This document shows positions 1 through 5,549 of a stretch of DNA of 5,717 nt, piece after piece. A program made the translations under genes and the position numbers. The stretch covers positions 1 to 5,717 of the forward strand of contig JAEYXI010000252.1 in assembly GCA_023428515.1 (NCBI GenBank), written 5' to 3'. The notes under the pieces were generated by a model. It saw nothing but the letters and a program-made list of their open reading frames with translations. It searched no databases and was not told where the DNA came from. Positions within the stretch are counted from its first letter, which is position 1; the number at the start of each line of letters is the position of its first letter. The DNA comes from Pseudomonadota bacterium (lineage in GTDB: Bacteria > Pseudomonadota > Alphaproteobacteria > Rhizobiales > Rhizobiaceae).

Positions 1-1
1 C

Positions 2-472
2 GATATCATGGTCCACGACCCGGTCGCAGATCCTGCCCAAATCATCGCATCTGGAGCGAAACCTGTCAGTCTGGAATCCCTGTTCGACTTGGCCGATACC
101 GTCAGTGTCCATGCCCCCTCGCTTCCGGAAACCACGGGAATGATCTCGTCCTCGCTGCTTGCGCGGCTCCGCGACGGCGCGACGATCGTCAATACGGCCC
201 GCGGCTCGATCGTCGACGAGAAATCATTGGTGGCGGAGCTCCGGTCGGGGCGGCTGAACGCCGTTCTCGACGTGACCGATCCCGAGCCGCCGGCTGAGGA
301 CACGCCGCTCTACGGGCTGCCGAATGTGTTCCTCACGCCGCATATGGCAGGCGCCGCCGGACACGAGACCAGGCGCCTCACCGACCATGCGATCGATGAG
401 ATCCAGCGCTTCGCGGCCGGCGAACCGCTTGTGCATCCGGTCACGCGCGAAATGCTCAAGACGATTGGATGA
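2..472 (+). CDS. D-isomer specific 2-hydroxyacid dehydrogenase, C-terminal part (5' end outside window)
   Basis: The reading frame is open at the left edge; about 156 codons are visible and end at TGA 470-472. Known for the family: NAD(P)-dependent interconversion of D-2-hydroxy acids and 2-keto acids in the cytoplasm. Counting from the Met at base 8, the visible part has VSVHAP (32-37) and the three family catalytic positions: Arg65 in NTARG, Glu93 in DPEP and His112 in TPHMAG. The GxGxxG nucleotide loop should lie off the left edge. Family members are usually 310-340 residues, so roughly half is missing, and the Met at base 8 is internal rather than a start. The stop is followed with no gap by the next gene, implying translational coupling. 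The family is secure; the substrate (glycerate, phosphoglycerate, a sugar-derived acid) cannot be told. Confidence -1.
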   Translation, partial: DIMVHDPVADPAQIIASGAKPVSLESLFDLADTVSVHAPSLPETTGMISSSLLARLRDGATIVNTARGSIVDEKSLVAELRSGRLNAVLDVTDPEPPAEDTPLYGLPNVFLTPHMAGAAGHETRRLTDHAIDEIQRFAAGEPLVHPVTREMLKTIG

Positions 473-1324
473 ATGATGGGTCTTTTGTTTCACACGATGG
501 CGACACCGGAACTCGATCCGATCGGCGCGTTGCAATTGGCCAGCCGCCTTGGCTTTGACGGATTGGAACTGATCTGCCAGGACAACTATCCCTGCGGCAT
601 TTCCAGCCTTGCCGATCCCTCCGTAGTCCAACGCATCGCGCGCGCTTCGGCCGATTGCGGCGTGCCCGTTATATTCCTCAGTTCCTACGAGAAACGCTTT
701 GCCGATCCGGACGCGGATGTTCGCTCGGAGGCCTTCCAGATACTGTTGCGGGAGCTGGATCTTGCAGCCGCGCTCTCCGTGAGCGGCATCAGAATCTTGG
801 CGGCGGAGGAGCCGAGGAAAGAGGAGTGGGACGCAAGCCTCGCGCGGATCGCAGAGGCGCTGCATGCCATCGCGGAAGCGGCAGCCGAGCGGAAGATCCA
901 GGTGCTGCTCGAAAACCACATGGACACCATGGCCACGTCTGCCGCCCGCACGATGGCGATCTGCTCGGCCACCGGCCATGAAAACCTGAAGATACTGTTC
1001 GACCCGGCCAACCTTGCGACCCTTCATGCGGAGGGGTTCCTTGAGTCATTTGCCCTTCAGAAGGACCTGATCGGGCACGTTCACGTCAAGGATGCCGTCG
1101 TCGTCGATGGTGTGCGCCGGTCGGTCGTGCCAGGGGAGGGGGACGATCCGTGGCCGACCCTGATAGCCGCCCTCAAGACATACGGATACGACGGCCATTA
1201 TTCGCTCGAATATGAGCGGCGCTGGATCGCCGACCTCCCGCCTGCGGCTGTCGCCCTTCCACGCGCCAAGGCTTTTATCGAGAGATGCCTCGATACGCAC
1301 GGCGCGTCGGCCGAGGCTAAGTAG
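473..1324 (+). CDS. Sugar phosphate isomerase/epimerase, xylose isomerase-like TIM barrel
   Basis: A 283-residue cytoplasmic protein, normal length for the AP-endonuclease-2/xylose isomerase-like barrel family, whose members isomerise or epimerise sugars and inosose-like compounds with a divalent metal. The barrel signatures appear in order: LGFDGLEL (26-33), LLENH with Glu147, FDPAN with Asp177, GHVHVKD with His202/His204, PGEGDDPW (220-227), and HYSLEYERRW (242-251) with Glu246. Glu147, Asp177, His204 and Glu246 match the usual four metal ligands of tagatose/psicose-3-epimerase-type enzymes; that assignment is by motif position. The start ATG is the base after the upstream TGA. No good SD is visible, so initiation probably depends on ribosomes ending the dehydrogenase. 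A second ATG at 476 is an equally possible start. It belongs to the sugar operon; the substrate is unknown. Confidence -1.
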   Translation: MMGLLFHTMATPELDPIGALQLASRLGFDGLELICQDNYPCGISSLADPSVVQRIARASADCGVPVIFLSSYEKRFADPDADVRSEAFQILLRELDLAAALSVSGIRILAAEEPRKEEWDASLARIAEALHAIAEAAAERKIQVLLENHMDTMATSAARTMAICSATGHENLKILFDPANLATLHAEGFLESFALQKDLIGHVHVKDAVVVDGVRRSVVPGEGDDPWPTLIAALKTYGYDGHYSLEYERRWIADLPPAAVALPRAKAFIERCLDTHGASAEAK

Positions 1325-1328
1325 GAGG
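1323..1328 (+). promoter_or_regulatory. Strong Shine-Dalgarno for the Gfo/Idh/MocA gene
   Basis: A perfect AGGAGG starts inside the TAG stop codon (1322-1324) of the isomerase gene and lies 4 bases before ATG 1333. It fixes the start of the downstream gene. This gene therefore has its own strong ribosome entry, unlike the isomerase gene. Confidence -1.
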
Positions 1329-1332
1329 TTTC

Positions 1333-2325
1333 ATGACCCTGCGATTTGGCATTGTCGGCTGCGGGCTGATCGGACGCCTTTATGCCGAAAGACTTCGCCA
1401 ACTTGGCCATGATGTGACCGCAGCGTCTGACCCCGACCTATCCCGCGCCGCGGACCTGGCGTCGGCGGGGCGTGCCTTCCGTGACCATGCCGACATGTTT
1501 GCCGCAGGCGGACTGGACGTCGCCTGCGTATGCAGCCCGACGCCATATCACCACCGCGCCGTGCTCGATGCAGCGCAGGCCGGGCTGCACGTGTTTCTCG
1601 AAAAGCCGATGGCGACGACCCTCGAAGAGGCTTTCGAGATGTCGGAAGCAATGGAGGCCGCTGGCCGCAGCCTTGGCTTCGGCCTGAAGATGCGTTTCGA
1701 AACCATCTTCGCCGAAGCCCGCCGCCTTGTCGAAGATGGTCAAATCGGGCGCGTCACCAACTCGATGTTCTCCTTCTACCAGCCGCTGCCGCCTGGCGAG
1801 CGTATCTGGTATGTAAACGTCGGGGTGTTGCGCGACATGCTCGTTCACGTTTTCGATCTGGTGGGCCATCTGAGTTTGGCCACGCCGGTGCGCGTGCGTG
1901 CGTCCACGTCATCAGAACTCGGCTACGCGGGCGAGGATCAGGCCGCCATCGATCTCGTGTTGGACAACGGCACCGCGGCACATGTGCGCGGCGGCTATCT
2001 GCCGAGCTATCCTGACGTGACTGGACGGGAGGACATTGTGTTCCAGCTCATCGGCGAGCGCGGCTACATTGTTGGAAAGAGGCCGGATCACCTGGTTCTC
2101 GTGAACGGCTCGGGGACCCAGTACTGCAAGATTGACCCGGTTGACGCGTTTCTAGCTGAACTCAGGGCGTTCGCCGGCGCCATAGCAAAGGGCAGCCCGG
2201 TTCCGGTCGGACTACCAGCCGGAATGATGAGTCAAGCGATCATCTCGGCTGCTGAGACATCGGCGAAGAGGCAAGCCAATTGGGTGGAGCTGACGGAGTT
2301 CAAAACATGCGAAGTCGGGCATTGA
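1333..2325 (+). CDS. Gfo/Idh/MocA family NAD(P)-dependent oxidoreductase
   Basis: A 330-residue protein of standard family length. The family oxidises or reduces sugars, inositols and their derivatives in the cytoplasm, using NAD(P). Residues 1-120 form a Rossmann domain: GCGLIG (9-14) is the dinucleotide loop, CVCSPTPYH (66-73) the conserved strand and turn, and EKPMA (90-94) the family hallmark with catalytic-type Lys91. The C-terminal substrate domain has the conserved Asp168, His172 and Asp175 in the segment GVLRDMLVHVFD. The more usual GG at the start of that motif is GV here. It starts 8 bases after the isomerase gene, behind a perfect SD, and is the last gene of the operon before the convergent signalling genes. 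The family is secure; inositol, glucoside or rare-sugar substrates are all possible. Confidence -1.
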   Translation: MTLRFGIVGCGLIGRLYAERLRQLGHDVTAASDPDLSRAADLASAGRAFRDHADMFAAGGLDVACVCSPTPYHHRAVLDAAQAGLHVFLEKPMATTLEEAFEMSEAMEAAGRSLGFGLKMRFETIFAEARRLVEDGQIGRVTNSMFSFYQPLPPGERIWYVNVGVLRDMLVHVFDLVGHLSLATPVRVRASTSSELGYAGEDQAAIDLVLDNGTAAHVRGGYLPSYPDVTGREDIVFQLIGERGYIVGKRPDHLVLVNGSGTQYCKIDPVDAFLAELRAFAGAIAKGSPVPVGLPAGMMSQAIISAAETSAKRQANWVELTEFKTCEVGH

Positions 2326-2372
2326 TCTAGTGCGGGATTCGGCACCTGCTGTTGCGAGCATCACCTTTGAGC

Positions 2373-2391
2373 AAAAGCGTCGTGGTCGACG
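2373..2391 (-). terminator. Weak candidate terminator for the two-component operon
   Basis: Read on the - strand just after the response-regulator stop, CGTCG ACCA CGACG makes a 5-bp stem with a 4-base loop, followed by C and four T. Stem and T-run are both short, so this is tentative. No better hairpin with a T-tract was found for either strand in the 89-base convergent gap 2326-2414. Confidence -1.
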
Positions 2392-2414
2392 GCGCGGGCT
2401 TCCGTGGCACGCAA

Positions 2415-3215
2415 TCAGCCGAACGGAATCGTTACCTGGTCATCCGCAGCTCTAACTCGCCGGAACGTATCGAACGCACGCCGCAGGCGCGTTGTGGCCG
2501 CGCGGCCGAGGATTACTGGCATCGTGGAATGATCAAACGACAGGAGCGAGCGTCCGCCGTCGTGCGATTTCACCCGCTTCACCTGATCCAGATTTACGAT
2601 CAGAGAGCGGCTGACGCGGAAGAATGGCGGGGTCGGGAGCTCTGCGTCGAACTGGCCGAGCAGCCGGCACACCATATAGTGACGCGCATTCGCCATCACG
2701 ATGCGCGTGAAATCCGCTTCCGCTACCAGCATGGCGATTCCCTCGGTCGGCACGACGATCGACTGACCCGCCATCTTGATGTGCAGACGTTGCTTGGCCG
2801 GCATGGCGGCCGGCGTTGCAGCCGGGACGTCGAGCCCCTTGCCGCCGCCGAATTCCAGCGAGCGCCGATAGTGCCGCAGCCGCTCGAGGGTCAGCGCCAA
2901 ACGCTGCCGTTCGACCGGCTTCAGCAAGAAGTCGACTGCCGCGACATCGAAGGCCTGCGGCGCGCGGACGCTGTGCGCGGTCACGAACACGATGGCCGGT
3001 ACAGGGTCGAGCCGATCGATGAGGCCAAAGCCATCATCGCCGCCAAGGTCGACGTCGAGGAAGATCGCGTCCGGCCGCAGAACGTGCGTTAGTTCCTGCG
3101 CCTGATCCAGCGAGCCGGCTTCGCCGACTATCTCGACGTCTTGGTGCGCCTGCATGAGCCGCTTCAGCCCTCGCCGAGCCGGCGGCTCGTCGTCAACGAC
3201 GATCACGCGAAGCAT
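2415..3215 (-). CDS. LytTR-type DNA-binding response regulator
   Basis: A 266-residue two-domain regulator of the LytR/AlgR family, of usual length. The receiver (about 1-120) has the acidic pair Asp8-Asp9 in VVDDEPP, phospho-acceptor Asp54 in IFLDVDL, Thr79 in VTA and Lys99 in LLKP, so all phosphorylation residues are present. A linker rich in Ala, Pro and Gly (about 122-140) leads to a LytTR DNA-binding domain (about 141-250) with EADFTRI and FFRVSRSLIVNLDQV (198-212), the conserved region before the domain's last strands. Many relatives have His where this protein has Ser202. Its start lies inside the end of the kinase gene (13-base overlap), with SD GAGGGG 6 bases upstream. Known for the family: it binds promoter direct repeats once phosphorylated. 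Its targets are unknown; the divergent gap upstream of the kinase is one place to look. Confidence -1.
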   Translation of the reverse strand: MLRVIVVDDEPPARRGLKRLMQAHQDVEIVGEAGSLDQAQELTHVLRPDAIFLDVDLGGDDGFGLIDRLDPVPAIVFVTAHSVRAPQAFDVAAVDFLLKPVERQRLALTLERLRHYRRSLEFGGGKGLDVPAATPAAMPAKQRLHIKMAGQSIVVPTEGIAMLVAEADFTRIVMANARHYMVCRLLGQFDAELPTPPFFRVSRSLIVNLDQVKRVKSHDGGRSLLSFDHSTMPVILGRAATTRLRRAFDTFRRVRAADDQVTIPFG

Positions 3216-4354
3216 GCCGATCCCCTCAACATCAGCCGTGCCACCACGTTGTCGCCGGCCTGGATTAGAGTCAGCGCATGACCCGATGGATAGTGCAGCT
3301 CCAGCCTACGGCGGATGTTGGCCAGACCAATTGCCGGACGATCGCGCTGCCCCGCTTCCAGCTTGCCGGGATTGCTGATCTCGATGACAAGGTCGGCGTC
3401 GCGACGCTCGACGGTGATGCCGACTGCAAAGCGCCTTGCCGGCGACCGCAGCCCGTGCTTCACGGCATTCTCGACCAGCGGCTGCAGAATGAGATGCGGG
3501 ACGGCGATCGTTCGCGCGGCGGGGTCGACCTCGACAGAGCAATCGAGGCGCCCTTCGAACCGTAGCTCCTGGATCCGGACATAGGCGAGCATGGCCTCGA
3601 TCTCGTCGGAAAGTGCACAGACGCGACGCGCTTGGTTTTCGAGCAGGTAGCGCAGATAGGCCGTGATGCGATGGATCATCTCGAGCGCCGTGGCAGGCTG
3701 CTCGGGAATTTCCATCGCGACGGTGTTCAGCACGTTAAACAGGAAGTGTGAATCGAGTTGAAGGCGCAGTTGATGAAGTTCCGCCCGCAGCGCTTCTTCC
3801 CGGGCCTTGTGGCGCTGACTTCGTTGCCTTCGAGCGTCGGCATCCGCCTTGATCCAGAGATAGGCAAGGGACCATCCCAGGAAGATCAAGGTATAATAGA
3901 TTGCCGGGATCGCAGCGGCGTTTGCACCGTGGTTGGGTTCGATGTCCGGTCGCAGGATGTCCTTGATGCCGTTCGCGACCAGCATCTGCAACACGCCGCC
4001 TGCGATCGATAGCGCCAAGGCGACCAGAACGACCGTCAACGTGATGCCGCTTATCCTGTTGCGGAACATGCGGTGGGCAAGGGTAGTGAGCGCAAAGCCA
4101 AGCGGCTCGAGAACGGCGGTCAGCGCAAACGCGAACGCCACATCCTCGAATGTGAGAATACGGCTGATGACGGCGAACAGCGCGCCAAGGAGCCAGCCGG
4201 CGGTCTGCGCCCGCCAGAACGAGCCGAGTGCACCTAATAGAACGGTGCCTGACCCGTCGCTCCCCTGCGTCGTCTGGCTCTGCCCGTAACTTGCCTCTGC
4301 GGTCGGGCCTCCTCCCAGGTCGCTACGACGGTCGGGCTCAGCAATGGCGACCAT
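3203..4354 (-). CDS. LytS/YehU-type membrane sensor histidine kinase
   Basis: A 383-residue inner-membrane sensor kinase of the His_kinase (LytS/YehU) family, partner of the overlapping regulator. Residues 1-37 are a polar, Gly/Ser-rich tail. About four hydrophobic segments follow (near 38-63, 72-93, 103-126 and 148-168), with no sizeable extracytoplasmic domain, so the signal may be sensed in the membrane. Residues 172-200 are charged and helical, leading to phospho-acceptor His203 in the HFLFN box; the preceding residues are Asp-Ser rather than the common Asn-Pro. The ATPase part has the N-box LQPLVENAVKHG (290-301) with Asn296, a degenerate D-box ISNPGK (326-331) and the glycine box AIGLANIRRRL (341-351). 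ATG 4354 is the first start after an in-frame stop at 4370-4372. Its SD is poor, only an AGGGA about 12 bases upstream. Confidence -1.
   Translation of the reverse strand: MVAIAEPDRRSDLGGGPTAEASYGQSQTTQGSDGSGTVLLGALGSFWRAQTAGWLLGALFAVISRILTFEDVAFAFALTAVLEPLGFALTTLAHRMFRNRISGITLTVVLVALALSIAGGVLQMLVANGIKDILRPDIEPNHGANAAAIPAIYYTLIFLGWSLAYLWIKADADARRQRSQRHKAREEALRAELHQLRLQLDSHFLFNVLNTVAMEIPEQPATALEMIHRITAYLRYLLENQARRVCALSDEIEAMLAYVRIQELRFEGRLDCSVEVDPAARTIAVPHLILQPLVENAVKHGLRSPARRFAVGITVERRDADLVIEISNPGKLEAGQRDRPAIGLANIRRRLELHYPSGHALTLIQAGDNVVARLMLRGSACFA
3222..3227 (-). promoter_or_regulatory. Shine-Dalgarno of the response regulator, inside the kinase gene
   Basis: On the - strand, GAGGGG ends 6 bases before the ATG at 3215 and lies within the last codons of the kinase gene. 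It supports this start and the 13-base overlap, in which the regulator's ATG precedes the kinase's TGA. Translation of the two proteins is probably coupled. Confidence -1.
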
Positions 4355-4456
4355 TGACGCAGTATTTCCCTAATTTCCGTCATCCCGGATCAGAAATTGT
4401 CTCTTCACCGAGTAAATCCACCGGTTCATCGAATTGAGCGTGTCCAAGTTCGGAGA

Positions 4457-4564
4457 CGCATCAATATTCTGGGCGGGTGTCGCCTATTCACGAGTCGCAC
4501 ACTCGCAGGCTAGGCATGGCGGTGCAAGTCTTATCGTCTTGCCTGGACGGATGCGATTTTTTTT
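4457..4564 (+). promoter_or_regulatory. Possible structured RNA leader with T8 tract ahead of the hsdM-like/piuC genes
   Basis: Seen by hand pairing: P1 CGCATC (4457-4462) with GATGCG (4550-4555) closes three hairpins. P2 is 4470-4475 with 4481-4486 (6 bp including one G-T, loop GGTGT). P3 is CGAGT (4491-4495) with ACTCG (4501-4505). P4 is GCAAG (4524-4528) with CTTGC (4538-4542), extendable by three pairs (4520-4522 with 4543-4545) around a bulged T. One base after P1 come eight T (4557-4564), then the SD. The 3' arm of P2 can alternatively pair with the SD and start region, 4477-4485 with 4570-4578 (8 of 9 pairs). This layout resembles a riboswitch or attenuator, but no known class was recognised and GC-rich DNA folds easily. 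No confident promoter was found in the rest of the gap (4355-4456), of which 4361-4440 is only 45% GC. Confidence -1.
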
Positions 4565-4572
4565 AGGGGAGG
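4565..4572 (+). promoter_or_regulatory. Strong Shine-Dalgarno of the hsdM-like frame
   Basis: AGGGGAGG directly follows the T-run and lies 6 bases before ATG 4579. Such a strong site in front of an apparent gene fragment suggests that the fragment is still translated. Its last bases (AGG) belong to the stretch that could be masked by pairing with 4477-4485. Confidence -1.
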
Positions 4573-4578
4573 CGTCAC

Positions 4579-4827
4579 ATGAGGGACGGGGTCTGCGCCG
4601 GGAATACCGCGCCAGGGTCGTCGCCCGCTCCATCCAAGTTCGGCGACCGGGCTGCGGTCCGGCCGGACTACAAGCATGACGCGCTCGGCCTGATCAACCT
4701 CAAGCTCATTCCCCATACGTTCGAAGCCAAGAATGCGGAGCGTCTCCCCGATTATCCTGAAGGGACGGAAGACCCGGACGAATACGCGGCGGAGAAAATG
4801 TTCCGGGTGCCGAAGGAGGCGCACTAG
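4579..4827 (+). pseudogene. hsdM: HsdM N-terminal domain remnant (type I restriction-modification methyltransferase subunit), 82 codons
   Basis: An intact but short frame that ends in TAG 4825-4827. Residues 30-82 follow the N-terminal helical domain of type I methyltransferase subunits: DYKHDALGLINLK (30-42) against the usual YKHxxLGLIFLKY, then HTFEAK (46-51), DPDEYAAEKMF (65-75) and VPKEAH (77-82) against the family's DEYxAENVFWVPxEARW. HsdM is normally about 500 residues; the SAM-binding and catalytic NPPF parts are absent. Some core hydrophobic positions have changed (Asp34, Asn40, Arg76), as expected in a decaying copy. The TAG sits where a Trp codon (TGG) would be expected. Residues 1-29 match nothing I recognise. 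No hsdS or hsdR is visible. A methyltransferase role is excluded; it may be debris, a leader peptide or a small repurposed protein. Similarity was judged by eye. Confidence -1.
4813..4819 (+). promoter_or_regulatory. Probable Shine-Dalgarno of piuC, inside the hsdM-like frame
   Basis: AAGGAGG is a near-perfect ribosome site but lies 13 bases before ATG 4833, longer than the usual 5-9. It is made of the codons for the conserved Pro-Lys-Glu-Ala of the HsdM motif. No other SD exists nearer. Because the upstream frame stops only 5 bases before the start, terminating ribosomes could also re-initiate there. Confidence -1.
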
Positions 4828-4832
4828 CTGCC

Positions 4833-5504
4833 ATGCTCAACATCCTGACCGAGGTGCTCACGCAAGAAGAACTGCAGCAGATGCGGGCCCTGGTCACCGA
4901 GTCGGAGTTCGAGGATGGCAAGGCCACGGCCGGTTACCGCGCCAAGCTGGTCAAGAACAACGAGCAGCTGAAGCGCGGTGAGAAATCTGCCGAGACGTTG
5001 AAGCAGATGGTTATCACCGCGTTGTTCCGCCACGAGGGTTTTCGCGCCGTCACTTACGTGCGCAGCGTGCGCCCGCCGCTGATCAGCCGCTACAAGCCCG
5101 GCATGGAATACGGCCTGCACGTCGACGACCCGCTGATGGGCGGCGAGCGCCGTGAGCGCACCGACATCGCGCTCACCCTCTTCATCAGCGAGCCTGCGGA
5201 CTACGATGGTGGCGAACTCTACTTCGAGAGCCCATGGGGCGCGCAAAAGGTCAAGCTGCCGGCTGGTTCGGCCGTGGTCTATCCGGCGCGCACGCTGCAT
5301 CGCGTCATGCCGGTGACCAGGGGCGAACGGCTGGCCGCCGTCACCTGGGCGCAAAGCTATGTGCGCGACGAGCAGCATCGCGAACTGTTGTTCGAGCTCG
5401 ATCGGGTGCGCGCCTTTCTACACAAGCAGGCGCCACATGCGCCGGAGACGCACCTTGCCTTCAAATGCAGCGCCAATCTTTTGCGTCTCTGGGCCGAACC
5501 CTGA
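4833..5504 (+). CDS. piuC: PiuC/YbiX-type Fe(II)- and 2-oxoglutarate-dependent dioxygenase (PKHD-type hydroxylase)
   Basis: A 223-residue cytoplasmic enzyme, close to the about 225 residues typical of E. coli YbiX and relatives. The prolyl-4-hydroxylase-like double-stranded beta-helix covers about 75-178. Iron ligands are His96 and Asp98 (LHVDDP) and His156 (ARTLHRVMPV); Arg166 in RGERLAAVTW fits the 2-oxoglutarate-binding Arg ten residues after the second His. Residues about 180-223 match the helical C-terminal PKHD domain (EQHRELLFELDRVR, then CSANLLRLW). All catalytic residues are intact, so the gene looks functional. Known: the family is often linked to iron-responsive TonB siderophore receptors (PiuA-PiuC in Pseudomonas), though the natural substrate is not settled. 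No receptor gene is visible here. Instead it follows an HsdM-like remnant by 5 bases and precedes a secreted-protein gene by 45 bases. Confidence -1.
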   Translation: MLNILTEVLTQEELQQMRALVTESEFEDGKATAGYRAKLVKNNEQLKRGEKSAETLKQMVITALFRHEGFRAVTYVRSVRPPLISRYKPGMEYGLHVDDPLMGGERRERTDIALTLFISEPADYDGGELYFESPWGAQKVKLPAGSAVVYPARTLHRVMPVTRGERLAAVTWAQSYVRDEQHRELLFELDRVRAFLHKQAPHAPETHLAFKCSANLLRLWAEP

Positions 5505-5517
5505 GGTGAAGTCACCT
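5504..5517. repeat. Perfect 6+2+6 palindrome between piuC and the secreted-protein gene
   Basis: AGGTGA-AG-TCACCT is an exact inverted repeat beginning on the last base of the piuC stop codon and ending 32 bases before ATG 5550. Its two-base centre makes it a poor hairpin and no T-run follows, so it is not a good terminator. Its form suits a dimeric repressor operator. Function is unproven. Confidence -1.
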
Positions 5518-5549
5518 GTCTCGATAACGACCGCCGCGAGGAAATCACC

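Noticed and set aside
224..1027. Long - strand open frame (267 codons) opposite the dehydrogenase and isomerase genes
   Set aside because: Its translation is rich in Arg and Gly with no recognisable motif. The + strand genes beneath it have clear catalytic motifs, so it is an antisense shadow of high-GC coding DNA.
2326..2414. Small gene or strong bidirectional terminator in the convergent gap
   Set aside because: Only 4-5 bp stems were found and no convincing T-run on the + side. There is no SD-preceded short frame with a recognisable product.
2352..3092. + strand open frame (246 codons) opposite the response regulator
   Set aside because: The - strand frame has complete receiver and LytTR signatures and a good SD. 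The + strand translation has no family features.
4524..4564. Simple intrinsic terminator made of hairpin 4524-4542 and the T8 tract
   Set aside because: Fourteen bases separate the hairpin from the T-run, too far for a classic terminator. Only the long-range helix ending at 4555 abuts the tract, so it is reported as part of a possible structured leader.
4355..4578. Fur, Irr or RirA-type iron box upstream of the piuC block
   Set aside because: I looked because piuC relatives are often iron-regulated, but I found no convincing match to a Fur box, the Irr box or an iron-responsive operator in this gap.
4434..4679. + strand open frame of 81 codons in the divergent gap, overlapping the hsdM-like frame
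   Set aside because: It has no SD and no recognisable motif, and it runs out of frame across the strong SD and start at 4579. It is better explained as non-coding leader.
4824..5378. - strand open frame (184 codons) opposite piuC
   Set aside because: It is the complement of an intact dioxygenase with all iron and co-substrate ligands. The antisense protein has no motif.
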